From NCBI GenBank assembly GCA_964419055.1, contig CAYQNU010000009.1, forward strand, positions 62,001 to 126,000: 64,000 nucleotides of DNA, in the 5' to 3' direction. Each line of letters starts with the position of its first letter. Within the stretch, counting starts at the first letter, position 1. A program made the translations under genes and the position numbers. Positions 1-7,682 of this stretch are shown one piece after another. Under the pieces are notes generated by a model. That model was not told the origin of the DNA. It saw only the letters and a program-made list of their open reading frames with translations, and did no database searches. The stretch is from CAYQNU01 sp964419055. GTDB taxonomy: Bacteria; Bacteroidota; Bacteroidia; Flavobacteriales_D; Parvicellaceae.

Positions 1-712
1 CATAGGAGTAAAATGCTTCCGTTCCTGAAGGAAAACCACCAATTTCTCCATTGGTTGGTGCAGTTACAATATCATAAAAAGCTCCATTATGAGCCGTGTG
101 CAAGGTTGGCAATAAAATGTTATATCCATTCATACTATTATAATCATGGTTTCCAGGTGTGGGGAAAAAGGGCATATACGGCATAATGGAGTCATATTGA
201 TTGAAAACATTATTTTGATATTCGGTATCCGTACCGTCTTGATATGCGTTATCGCCCAACCACATCCAAACATCTGTATGATTTGTGCAGTTAAAGTCGA
301 GGTAGGAATTCATCACATCCAATTGACTTTGATTACCTTTTCCAAAATCACCAATAACCCAAGTTCTAATTGGCTGAACTGTGCCTATTGTAGGACTTGT
401 TTTGAAATGATAATTTGCCCCTTGACTGATGATACCGTTTTGATTTCCTATAGCGTAGTAATAGGTAGTAAAAGGTTGAAGATTGGTAAGGATAACTTCA
501 TGATTTTCAACCAAGGCAGCGGTAGAAACTAAATTTAAAAGGCTAGAAGGAGAAGTTCCATACCATAGATAACTTTCGGTTGCTACATCTGTTCTCCATT
601 TAATATGTATTTTACTGTCGGTGGGGCTTTGTAAATAAGGGCCTCTGATAACATTTTGACTAATAATTAAAGAGGTGAAACATGTTAGAACCAAACCAAT
701 AATAATTTTCAT
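1..712 (-). CDS. Purple acid phosphatase-like metallophosphoesterase, C-terminus cut off by window edge
   Basis: The frame is open from an ATG at 712 to the window edge, giving 237 residues of an unfinished protein. Residues 1-19 are a signal peptide ending in ISQ. Residues about 20-107 resemble the fibronectin-III-like domain that precedes the catalytic domain in purple acid phosphatases. The metallophosphoesterase motifs follow in order: GDFG (121-124), GDNAY (153-157) and GNHD (188-191), whose Asp, Asn and His residues bind a two-metal centre in this family. The product is probably exported and hydrolyses phosphate esters; the substrate cannot be told. The missing C-terminus could carry a T9SS sorting domain, which cannot be checked here. 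A 10-bp dyad sits directly before the start codon. Confidence 0.85.
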   Translation of the reverse strand, partial: MKIIIGLVLTCFTSLIISQNVIRGPYLQSPTDSKIHIKWRTDVATESYLWYGTSPSSLLNLVSTAALVENHEVILTNLQPFTTYYYAIGNQNGIISQGANYHFKTSPTIGTVQPIRTWVIGDFGKGNQSQLDVMNSYLDFNCTNHTDVWMWLGDNAYQDGTDTEYQNNVFNQYDSIMPYMPFFPTPGNHDYNSMNGYNILLPTLHTAHNGAFYDIVTAPTNGEIGGFPSGTEAFYSY

Positions 713-714
713 AC

Positions 715-741
715 AAACTACTTTTTTAACGAAAGTAGTTT
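715..741 (-). promoter_or_regulatory. 10-bp inverted repeat abutting the phosphoesterase start codon
   Basis: Arms AAACTACTTT (715-724) and AAAGTAGTTT (732-741) are perfectly complementary around a 7-nt spacer. In the minus-strand transcript the hairpin ends 2 nt before the ATG at 712. It could be an operator, a translation-controlling hairpin, or a weak terminator of the upstream gene that ends at 803. There is no long T-run, so I favour regulation over termination. Confidence 0.45.
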
Positions 742-802
742 ACCTTGATGAAAGCAGTATTACAGAAACATTAAGAATAAATTAAGTTGGATTAAGAAAA
801 AT

Positions 803-1456
803 TCAAGCAATCAACTTAAAAATATCCAATGATTCGAAAATGGTGAATTTATCTTTGTTAACGGCTTTGCTCATTGCTAAAGCTAATTGCTGAGTGGTAA
901 TGGGTGCGTATTTTTTAAAAAGACCAAATTTATTGACAAATCGCAGGGCGTTGATGGATGATTTTTCCATACTCCTGCTGTCAGGTCTATTTCCGGAGGC
1001 ATCTATTGGTCCGGGTCTAAGAATTGAAATGGATTCGAATGAAAGTCGTGCAACAACTTCATCTAATTCACCTTTCATTTTAAGATAAAAGTTCATGGAT
1101 TTTGCCGTAGCACCAATGGATGAAATCAAAACATAATGAGTAACCCCATTTCCAGCGGCCAGTTTGGCAAAATTATTTTGATAATGGAAATCAACTTTAT
1201 ATTGATTTTCTTTAGTTTTGGCAATGGCCATAGTAGTGCCCAAACATGAGAAAAGTACATCACCATTAATCAAGTCTTTTATGGAATCCAATTCATCAAA
1301 ATTAATGACATGTTCTTGCAGTTTAGCGTGCACAATTTCGGTCGATTTTCGCACAAAAACTACAACAGTGTGGTAATTTGAATCGTTGAGAAGAAGTTGC
1401 ACCAACTCTTTTCCAGTAGCGCCTGTAGCACCAATAACTAAGGCCGTTTGATTCAT
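803..1456 (-). CDS. NAD(P)-binding Rossmann protein of the NmrA/HTATIP2-like atypical SDR group
   Basis: The 217-residue protein opens with the glycine-rich nucleotide-binding motif GATGATG (residues 9-15) after a first beta strand, as in atypical short-chain dehydrogenases of the NAD(P)H-binding/HTATIP2 type. It has no signal peptide and no membrane segment, so it is cytoplasmic. The sequence HYVLISSIGA is the usual beta-strand/Ser region of these proteins, but the YxxxK catalytic pair of classical SDRs is not clear, so a redox sensor or an oxidoreductase of unknown substrate are both possible. It starts 1 nt after the end of the cysteine desulfurase gene, so the two are very probably co-transcribed. 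Confidence 0.75.
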   Translation of the reverse strand: MNQTALVIGATGATGKELVQLLLNDSNYHTVVVFVRKSTEIVHAKLQEHVINFDELDSIKDLINGDVLFSCLGTTMAIAKTKENQYKVDFHYQNNFAKLAAGNGVTHYVLISSIGATAKSMNFYLKMKGELDEVVARLSFESISILRPGPIDASGNRPDSRSMEKSSINALRFVNKFGLFKKYAPITTQQLALAMSKAVNKDKFTIFESLDIFKLIA

Positions 1457-1457
1457 A

Positions 1458-2588
1458 TTATTTAATTAATGTTTTTATTTTTTCAAGGGTATAGTCGATT
1501 TCTTCTTTTGTTGTAAATCGGCTAAATGAAAAACGAACGGCATTACATAGATCTACATTTTTTAGAGCAGAAAGCACGTGAGATCCTTTGTTACTTCCCG
1601 AACTACAAGCACTTCCTCCTGAAGCAGCCACTCCGTGCATATCGAGCATAAAAATCATCATACTATTGGCTTCAGATTGAGGAAAACAAACATTTAGTAC
1701 TGTATATAAACTTTTTTCGGGGTTATTTTCCCCATTAATTTTAATGCGACTATCAATTTTTTTCAATTCCTCAATCATATAGGATTTTAGACCTTGAACA
1801 TGGTGTTGGTGTCCCTCCATATCGTGATGAGCCAGTTCCATTGCTTTTGCCATCCCTACAATACCGTAGATATTTTCCGTACCGCCTCTATGACCTCTTT
1901 CTTGTCCACCACCATTTATAAATGAGGTTATAGGATTCTTTTTAGCCGAAAACAAAAATCCGATACCTTTTGGACCGTGAAATTTGTGAGCAGAACAGGA
2001 TAAAAAGTCAATGTTTAATTTTTTGACATCAATAGGGTAGTGGCCAATGGTTTGAACCGTATCTGAATGAAAAAACGCATTGTATTTTTTACAAAGTGAA
2101 CCAACCGTTTCAATAGGGAGTAAGTTACCAATCTCATTATTGGCATGCATTAATGAAACCAACGTTTTTTTACCTTCGTTTAATAATTCCTCTAATTGAA
2201 CTAAATCCACTGTACCATTTTCACTTAAATTAATGTAAACTAATTCAATCGGAAACTTGGAAGCCAAATATTCAACAGTATGGCCTACAGCATGATGCTC
2301 AATTTCGGAGGTAATAATTCGTTCAACACCCAGTTGATTCACTGCATTATGAAAAACCATATTATTGGCTTCGGTTCCTCCAGATGTGAAAATAATTTCA
2401 CCAGCTTCAGCATTAATGAATTTAGCAATTTGTCTTCTCGAAATTTCCAACGAGTTTTTTACTTTTCTTCCAAAAGCATGGGTGGAAGAAGGATTACCAA
2501 AATTATCTTTTAAGATTGGCAACATAGATTCAATAACTTCAGGTGCAATGGGTGTTGTTGCGGCATTGTCTAGGTAAACAGATTTCAT
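1458..2588 (-). CDS. Cysteine desulfurase, NifS/IscS class V aminotransferase family
   Basis: The protein (376 residues) is a PLP enzyme that takes sulfur from L-cysteine, leaving alanine, for Fe-S cluster or tRNA thiolation work. Visible hallmarks are the N-terminal YLDNAATT, the SGGTEANN phosphate-binding region (residues 69-76), the PLP lysine in SAHKFHGPKG (Lys202) and the catalytic loop GGSACSSGS with Cys328. The long loop before Cys328 suits the NifS/IscS group more than SufS. No IscU, SufBCD or IscR gene is beside it. A small Rossmann protein follows after 1 nt, suggesting a two-gene operon. The ATG at 2588 gives the usual family N-terminus (MKSVYLDNAATTP). Confidence 0.93.
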   Translation of the reverse strand: MKSVYLDNAATTPIAPEVIESMLPILKDNFGNPSSTHAFGRKVKNSLEISRRQIAKFINAEAGEIIFTSGGTEANNMVFHNAVNQLGVERIITSEIEHHAVGHTVEYLASKFPIELVYINLSENGTVDLVQLEELLNEGKKTLVSLMHANNEIGNLLPIETVGSLCKKYNAFFHSDTVQTIGHYPIDVKKLNIDFLSCSAHKFHGPKGIGFLFSAKKNPITSFINGGGQERGHRGGTENIYGIVGMAKAMELAHHDMEGHQHHVQGLKSYMIEELKKIDSRIKINGENNPEKSLYTVLNVCFPQSEANSMMIFMLDMHGVAASGGSACSSGSNKGSHVLSALKNVDLCNAVRFSFSRFTTKEEIDYTLEKIKTLIK

Positions 2589-2621
2589 ATTGTGTGCTGT
2601 TTAATTATTTTGTAGTAAATG

Positions 2622-2649
2622 AAAAAGGCTATCTTTCGATAGCCTTTTT
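2622..2649 (-). terminator. Rho-independent terminator after tRNA-His
   Basis: AAAAAGGCTATC (2622-2633) and GATAGCCTTTTT (2638-2649) form a perfect 12-bp stem around a 4-nt loop, with a T-run on the right in the plus sense and, by symmetry, on the minus transcript. It lies 7 nt past the 3' end of tRNA-His, which is read on the minus strand. Confidence 0.8.
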
Positions 2650-2656
2650 TGTTTTG

Positions 2657-2731
2657 GGTGGTAGATGGGGCTCGAACCCACGACCCTCGGTACCACAAAC
2701 CGATGCTCTAACCGACTGAGCTACAACCACC
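2657..2731 (-). tRNA. tRNA-His (anticodon GTG)
   Basis: The complement strand folds as a cloverleaf: D-stem GCTC/GAGC, anticodon stem TCGGT/ACCGA with 7-nt loop TTGTGGT (anticodon GTG at 2694-2696), T-stem GTGGG/CCCAT with loop TTCGAGC. The extra 5' G (position -1, at 2731) pairs with C73 (2657), the identity mark of tRNA-His. CCA is not encoded. Positions 6 and 67 of the acceptor stem are both T, a mismatch. The gene has its own promoter (2745-2777) and terminator (2622-2649). Confidence 0.95.
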
Positions 2732-2744
2732 GTCTTTGAGTGCG

Positions 2745-2777
2745 CAAAGATAGAATAAATAATTTACAATATACAAA
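2745..2777 (-). promoter_or_regulatory. Bacteroidota-type promoter of tRNA-His
   Basis: On the minus strand TTTG (2777-2774) is followed after 21 bp by TATCTTTG (2752-2745), an exact match to the -33/-7 pattern TTTG...TAnnTTTG used by the Bacteroidota primary sigma factor. The expected start is a few bases before the tRNA 5' end at 2731. Confidence 0.8.
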
Positions 2778-2826
2778 TTGTTTCTTTCTTTTTTTCTTAA
2801 AAAAATCGATTCATTATTGGAAACTC

Positions 2827-2915
2827 TTGACTTTCAAAAAATTGTAAATTTTTAACATTAGCGGTTACAATAAATGTAAAAATTGGTAGTTTCTTTTTTG
2901 TGCTTTGAAAGTCAA
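2827..2915. repeat. Separated 12-bp inverted repeat upstream of the DUF4173-like gene
   Basis: TTGACTTTCAAA (2827-2838) and its exact reverse complement TTTGAAAGTCAA (2904-2915) lie 65 bp apart, the second one 27 bp before the ATG at 2943. The right copy overlaps the likely promoter region of that gene. Spaced identical half-sites may bind a regulator; no regulator is identifiable. Confidence 0.45.
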
Positions 2916-2942
2916 AGTACTTTGTGAATTAAAAATCATACT

Positions 2943-4382
2943 ATGAAAACAATCAAAAATCACGACTGGATGATTGCTATATCGGCAATTATATTTGGTT
3001 ATTTATTTTATTATCAGTTAATTGGAGTGAACTATTTCATTTTCTCTTTAATTCAGCTATCCATTATTTTTTGGATTTCTTCCAAAGAAAATCGAACCCG
3101 TAAATGGTGGGCGGTAGCTATTGGTGTGGTCATTTCTGCAACGGCTGCTTTATTATTTGGTTCATTGCTCTCGGCACTTGGTTGTGCAATTGGACTTGTA
3201 TTATTATCGGCAATTACCTTAAATAAAAGTACTTCAGTAGTCATTGCTTTTTTCAATTCTATTTATTCAGCTTTTTCAGGCCTGATTTTATTGCTTAAAT
3301 CAAAATTGGAAAGTATGGAGGAGGCAACCGAAGAAACCAAACCAAATAATGTAAAAAAAAATGTGCTCATTATAGCGACTACAGCCCTTGTTGGCATATT
3401 GTTTTTTGCCTTATACCGTCAATCAAATGTTCAGTTCAAAGAATGGACTGATAAGATTGACTTAAGTTTTATTTCTTTTGCTTGGATTCTTTTTACCTTA
3501 ATGGGGTATTATTTTATTTATTTAATGTACCGCCCTTTTTACATTAAGGAAGTCCAAGAATATGATCAAAACGCACCAAATGAATTGCAACCAAAAGAGG
3601 AAGAAATAGATTCAAAGCTTATTTCTACTAACACTAAACTTCAATGGGGAGTAACGCTGCTTATTACGCTTAATGTTTTGCTATTATCGGTTAACATTAC
3701 CGATATAGTGTACTTTTTAGGCAATGACAAGAATGAAACGACAGATTACAGTTTACAAGTACATCAAGGAATTGACGCCCTTATTTTCTCAATAATTCTA
3801 GCGATTACGGTTATTTTATATTTTTTTGGAGGAAGTTTAAATTTTATTTCAGGCAATAAAAGACTTCGTCAATTAGCGCAATTTTGCATCATTCAAAATG
3901 TGGTTTTAATTGGTTTTACGGCATTAAGAAATGTAGAATATGTTGAAGCCTTTTTTCTCACCTATAAGCGAATTGGAGTGTTCATTTATTTGATTTGTTG
4001 TATAATAGGATTATTCTTTACTTTTATTAAAATAAATCGAATTAAAACAAATTGGTTTTTGGTGAGAAAAGTAAGTTGGACCATCTATTTTTCTTTGTTT
4101 TGGACACCTCTTGTAAATTGGGATTCATTAATCATTAATTACAATTTTAATGAAGCTGAAAATAATCCAAAGGCTTTGGATATTAGTTATTTATTAAGAT
4201 TACCAAAAGTAAATGTACCACTCATTGAAAAACGTATTCAGGCCTCAAAACATAGCGCCTATTTTATGAATCAATATAATGATTCAAAATCAATTTACGG
4301 TGACTATTCTAACGAAACCATCTTCTTAGTTGAAAATGATTGGCGCTCGTTTAATGTAAGATCGTATCGAAATGGATTGTAG
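2943..4382 (+). CDS. Polytopic membrane protein, DUF4173/DUF4153-like
   Basis: This protein (479 residues) has about ten hydrophobic helices: pairs near 10-45 and 55-95, then about 140-160, 172-195, 232-255, 270-295, 310-330 and 340-365. An acidic cytoplasmic-type loop (residues about 200-225) splits it. The C-terminal 90 residues are soluble. The segment around residues 322-345 (ALRNVEYVEAFFLTYKRIGV) resembles the conserved Leu-Thr-Tyr-x-Arg-Ile-Gly stretch of DUF4173 proteins, common in Flavobacteria. No enzymatic motif is visible and the function is unknown. The gene stands alone between tRNA-His and a convergent terminator, and an inverted repeat precedes it. Confidence 0.7.
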   Translation: MKTIKNHDWMIAISAIIFGYLFYYQLIGVNYFIFSLIQLSIIFWISSKENRTRKWWAVAIGVVISATAALLFGSLLSALGCAIGLVLLSAITLNKSTSVVIAFFNSIYSAFSGLILLLKSKLESMEEATEETKPNNVKKNVLIIATTALVGILFFALYRQSNVQFKEWTDKIDLSFISFAWILFTLMGYYFIYLMYRPFYIKEVQEYDQNAPNELQPKEEEIDSKLISTNTKLQWGVTLLITLNVLLLSVNITDIVYFLGNDKNETTDYSLQVHQGIDALIFSIILAITVILYFFGGSLNFISGNKRLRQLAQFCIIQNVVLIGFTALRNVEYVEAFFLTYKRIGVFIYLICCIIGLFFTFIKINRIKTNWFLVRKVSWTIYFSLFWTPLVNWDSLIINYNFNEAENNPKALDISYLLRLPKVNVPLIEKRIQASKHSAYFMNQYNDSKSIYGDYSNETIFLVENDWRSFNVRSYRNGL

Positions 4383-4434
4383 GATTAAAGAATGCAATTA
4401 TCATATCAATCTGGATACTTATTTAATATAAAAG

Positions 4435-4483
4435 AAACCCTCCTCAATCAATCTAAACACTTTTAGAAGATCGAGGAGGGTTT
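4435..4483. terminator. Terminator-like hairpin between two convergent genes
   Basis: AAACCCTCCTC (4435-4445) pairs perfectly with GAGGAGGGTTT (4473-4483). The 27-nt loop can extend the stem with ATCT/AGAT. It sits between the stops at 4382 (plus) and 4541 (minus) and has T-runs on both sides, so it may end both transcripts. Confidence 0.65.
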
Positions 4484-4540
4484 TGTGCTCGATAATTAAA
4501 TCGATTCCTATTCCGATGAATATCAGATCAGGTTAATAAG

Positions 4541-6028
4541 TTATAATCCGAAAACAAATTGTCCCATCATTCCATTTGGGTAGTAACCTTGAATTTGAAC
4601 ATTATTTTTGGATGAATTCAGGATTTCAGCTACTTCCTCTGCTGTACCTACCGTTTCTTGATTTATTTTGACAATGATAAAACCTTGAGATAATCCGGCA
4701 GATTTTAATTTACCTGATTGAAGCGTAACTATCTGAACTCCTTTAGTTAGCTTAAATGGTTTTAATTCTTGTGAGGTCATGGTATGAAATGTGGCACCTA
4801 AAGCACTTTTTTTACTTAAATCCTCTTTTTTCACAATCCCTGTTGTTCCATCCGAATTTTTCATTATTACGCTCACTACTTCAATGGTTCCATTTTTTCT
4901 TATAGTCAAAAAAACCTCATCACCGGGTCTGAATTTGCTCAATTGTTCTTGTAGTTCAGAAACTTTGTTCACCTCCAAACTACCCACTTTTAAAATGACA
5001 TCATTTACTTCAATTCCAGCATCATAAGCGGCACTATTGGGAGAAACACTCGCTACAAGTACACCTTTCAAATTAGGTAAATCTTTTTGCTCTAAGATGG
5101 TTTGATTGATATCGGCTAAACCAACCCCAATAAATGCGCGTTGAACCACACCAAATTCAATTAAATCTTCGGCAACTTTTTTGGCAATATTTGAAGGGAC
5201 TGCAAAGCTATATCCCGTATAACTTCCCGTTTTGGAAGCAATAGCCGTATTAATACCAATGAGTAAGCCATCTGCGGTAACTAAAGCACCACCACTGTTT
5301 CCAGGGTTTACGGCAGCATCCGTTTGGATAAACGATTCTATTGGGAAAATTTCTTGATTGTAATTGCCTTTAAACAAGTTGATACTTCTAGCTTTGGCGC
5401 TTACAATACCAGCCGTAACGGTAGAGGTTAGGTTAAAAGGATTTCCAACGGCTAATACCCATTCCCCAATTTTTACTTGGTCAGAATTTCCAAAGGTGGC
5501 AAAGGGCAGAGGATCCGATTCAATTTTAATAACGGCAATATCTGTTGAAGGATCGGTTCCAATAATAGTAGCTTCTGTAGTTGAGCCATCATTTAAAGTC
5601 ACTTCAATTTTATCAGCATCAGCGATAACATGATTATTGGTAACTATATAACCATTTGTGCTTATAATAACCCCAGAACCTGTTGATTCATATGCTTTTT
5701 GTCGTATTCCTGGACCATAAAAAAACTCTTGAATGGGATCTAATCTATAATTGGTAACGTATTTGGTTTTAATGTGAACCACAGCATTCAAGGTTTTTTC
5801 GGCTGCCACTGTAAAATCAACAGGAGGAACCGCAGAGGGTAGAGAATTTAAATCTTCATGAATGTAATTAGCCGATTTACTAAGTTGTTGACCGTTATAA
5901 TCCGATTCTTGAATAATAAATTGAGTTTTTTCAGTGGTTAATAAATGTTGACCAATTAAAGCAAAAGTAGCTCCTATAGTGCCCGTAACTATAAAAGGCC
6001 AAATCTTTGAACTAAGTGATGTTTTCAT
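4541..6028 (-). CDS. htrA: HtrA/DegP-family periplasmic serine protease with two PDZ domains
   Basis: The protein (495 residues) should degrade or refold misfolded envelope proteins. An N-terminal hydrophobic segment (about 9-30) exports or anchors it. The trypsin-like domain carries the triad His133 (TNNHVIAD), Asp163 (TDIAVIK) and Ser245 (NPGNSGGA). PDZ1 lies at about 275-370 and a shorter PDZ2 at about 400-495. The open frame extends to 6067, but a good -7 box (TATTTTTG, 6062-6055) lies inside that extension, so the ATG at 6028, which gives MKTSLSSKIW and a proper hydrophobic signal, is the real start. It is monocistronic by position, with a convergent terminator downstream. Confidence 0.93.
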   Translation of the reverse strand: MKTSLSSKIWPFIVTGTIGATFALIGQHLLTTEKTQFIIQESDYNGQQLSKSANYIHEDLNSLPSAVPPVDFTVAAEKTLNAVVHIKTKYVTNYRLDPIQEFFYGPGIRQKAYESTGSGVIISTNGYIVTNNHVIADADKIEVTLNDGSTTEATIIGTDPSTDIAVIKIESDPLPFATFGNSDQVKIGEWVLAVGNPFNLTSTVTAGIVSAKARSINLFKGNYNQEIFPIESFIQTDAAVNPGNSGGALVTADGLLIGINTAIASKTGSYTGYSFAVPSNIAKKVAEDLIEFGVVQRAFIGVGLADINQTILEQKDLPNLKGVLVASVSPNSAAYDAGIEVNDVILKVGSLEVNKVSELQEQLSKFRPGDEVFLTIRKNGTIEVVSVIMKNSDGTTGIVKKEDLSKKSALGATFHTMTSQELKPFKLTKGVQIVTLQSGKLKSAGLSQGFIIVKINQETVGTAEEVAEILNSSKNNVQIQGYYPNGMMGQFVFGL

Positions 6029-6054
6029 AAGTTGGAATTTTATTGTTTGTAATA

Positions 6055-6062
6055 CAAAAATA
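6055..6062 (-). promoter_or_regulatory. Probable -7 box of the htrA promoter
   Basis: TATTTTTG on the minus strand matches TAnnTTTG; no clear -33 TTTG is found 19-22 bp upstream. It decides the htrA start, because transcripts from it could not include the upstream ATG at 6067. Confidence 0.5.
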
Positions 6063-6125
6063 TCCAATCCTAACGAAAAAGTTACTTTGAGAAATGTAAA
6101 AGGAGCGTTAAAAAATGTTAAGCAT

Positions 6126-6551
6126 TTAGAGCTCTACATCCAATGAAATGGAGGATTCTGTGTAACATTTGGCACCACAATCATTAGTGCTATTTTGTTT
6201 CAGTTTTTTTCCGTCCAAGGCAATAATTTTCTGATTTCCTACTTGATAATAAGCTTCTGCCGAATAGCGCTCTCTATTGGGTAAATAAAAAGTAATTTGA
6301 TTAGTATATACCGTATCAGCCCATAAAATCTCATTATCTTCAATATTACCTTTGTAAAGGATAACTGGTACACCGGCATTTCCGTTACTATAAGTTAGTT
6401 TGATGGTAACATCACCACTATCAATGGGAATTTGATTGCAACTTGAACTGGGTTCACAATCGGTGGCATATCGCTTTCTGCAATTTGTGCCAAGTGCAAC
6501 ACTCAACAAAACAACCGATATAACGAGGTAAAGTGAAAACGTATTTTTCAT
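6126..6551 (-). CDS. Small exported protein of unknown function
   Basis: Starting at the ATG at 6551, 10 nt after the previous gene, the protein has 141 residues. The start MKNTFSLYLVIS is a signal peptide (hydrophobic to about residue 17). Cys19 follows LGTN, which is not a good lipobox. Six Cys are found in the mature part, including CEPSSSC and two near CGAKC, so disulfides are plausible. Strands such as VTIKLTY suggest a beta-sandwich domain like those of carboxypeptidase-regulatory or Ig-like folds, but I do not recognise the family. It probably forms an operon with the barrel-like protein upstream. The longer frame to 6575 would overlap that gene and lacks a clean signal. Confidence 0.6.
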   Translation of the reverse strand: MKNTFSLYLVISVVLLSVALGTNCRKRYATDCEPSSSCNQIPIDSGDVTIKLTYSNGNAGVPVILYKGNIEDNEILWADTVYTNQITFYLPNRERYSAEAYYQVGNQKIIALDGKKLKQNSTNDCGAKCYTESSISLDVEL

Positions 6552-6561
6552 ATTCCAAAAC

Positions 6562-7140
6562 TTAATTGAGCACAAAAGTGAAGGTTAGTGAAATCCTATT
6601 ATTGTCAACATTGACCAATTTATCATTCAAGAACATATATCCAGCTTTTATAAAAATGCTATCATCCATATTAAAGCAAATACCTCCAAAAGGAGCAATA
6701 GTCCAAACCGTTTCTGCATTTCTTGTAGTTCCAGAATAGCCTCCAAGTAAAACACCATTTTTACTTCCTACAAAAAATTGAGTATGTAAGCCAAATAAAT
6801 CAAGGTGCCCCAATCTTTTATCTAAATCAAGTGAAATAAACGTTTTACGTTCTTGATACTGGCGAATTACATTATTACCCTCATCCAATTGTATTTTTTT
6901 TCTGAAGGGTCTCATTCCAACGCTTAGTTTAGCACCCCATTGATATCCAATATCTTCTATACCTCCCGAAACTCCTAAGTACCAATCTTGGAGATTAAAA
7001 TCGTTGTTGATAGAAAATATAGGAACAAAATCTACCCCTTGGTTATAATTAGATTTAGTAGTCTCTTGAGCCATATTAGAAGTCCCAAAGACGATGCAAA
7101 AACATAAGGAAATAAAAAAACGAAAAGTGAAAGGATTCAT
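6562..7140 (-). CDS. Exported beta-rich protein, possibly an outer-membrane barrel
   Basis: The 192-residue product begins with a signal peptide (residues 1-24, ending NMA before QE). The mature part is built of alternating amphipathic stretches such as GYQWGAKLSVGMRPF, HTQFFVGSKNGVLLGGYSG and RISLTFTFVLN, as in small 8-stranded outer-membrane barrels of Bacteroidota; the last residues lack the classic terminal Phe. No catalytic motif is seen. It lies 10 nt before the next small exported protein and the two are probably co-transcribed. The function is unknown; a Gram-negative envelope location is the only safe inference. Confidence 0.6.
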   Translation of the reverse strand: MNPFTFRFFISLCFCIVFGTSNMAQETTKSNYNQGVDFVPIFSINNDFNLQDWYLGVSGGIEDIGYQWGAKLSVGMRPFRKKIQLDEGNNVIRQYQERKTFISLDLDKRLGHLDLFGLHTQFFVGSKNGVLLGGYSGTTRNAETVWTIAPFGGICFNMDDSIFIKAGYMFLNDKLVNVDNNRISLTFTFVLN

Positions 7141-7198
7141 ATCAAAAATTAAGTTTCTTGAGTTCGAAATTAATTTATTTCATTACTTAATCAAAGTT

Positions 7199-7232
7199 TT
7201 TGCGTGTTTTTTTTATTTGTTTCGTAATTTCG
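7199..7232 (+). promoter_or_regulatory. Probable promoter of the small lipoprotein gene
   Basis: TTTG (7199-7202), 22 bp, then TAATTTCG (7225-7232), one base off the TAnnTTTG -7 consensus. The ATG at 7255 follows after a leader of about 15 nt. Confidence 0.5.
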
Positions 7233-7254
7233 TCCACAATTAAAAGTAAACACA

Positions 7255-7653
7255 ATGAAATCAATTTTTACCTTAAGTTTAATATTCCTATTTTTATTTA
7301 TTACCAGTTGTGATTCTGTCAATATTTACGGAACTTGGCAAATTGATGAAGTAAAGATATCGGGATATGAAGAATCCGAAAAATTGCTATATGACCAATT
7401 GGAAGAAAATCTAAAAGGAGGAAAGATTGAAATTCACTTAGATGGAAAAATTGATACGTATTCAAATGTTGATGGTCAAGAATCCATTATTACCAAGACC
7501 TATGAATATAATGGTTCGGATAGTTTATGTATTTTTAATGACGATAATACAAAGAATTGTTTGACCATTTTAGAGTGGAACGATGATGTAATGAAATCTC
7601 AAACTAAAGATGGCGATCTCACTATTAATATGACATTTAAACGAGTGAAATAA
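7255..7653 (+). CDS. Lipocalin-like lipoprotein
   Basis: The 132-residue product has a lipoprotein signal peptide with lipobox ITSC (Cys19). The mature sequence starts with YGTWQIDEVK, the GxW motif at the head of lipocalin-like domains, and ends with strands LTINMTFKRVK, so an eight-stranded small-ligand-binding barrel is likely. Similar short proteins in Bacteroidota are annotated as lipocalin family; the ligand is unknown. It lies 29 nt before accC and could be the first gene of that operon, though nothing links them in function. Confidence 0.65.
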   Translation: MKSIFTLSLIFLFLFITSCDSVNIYGTWQIDEVKISGYEESEKLLYDQLEENLKGGKIEIHLDGKIDTYSNVDGQESIITKTYEYNGSDSLCIFNDDNTKNCLTILEWNDDVMKSQTKDGDLTINMTFKRVK

Positions 7654-7682
7654 TTTTTAGATTGAAACAAAAAAAGTAAAAA

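Noticed and set aside
146..532. A 128-residue plus-strand frame
   Set aside because: It is antisense to the metallophosphoesterase whose motifs are clear on the minus strand.
6028..6067. Longer htrA start at 6067
   Set aside because: A -7 box lies within this extension and the added residues do not form a signal sequence.
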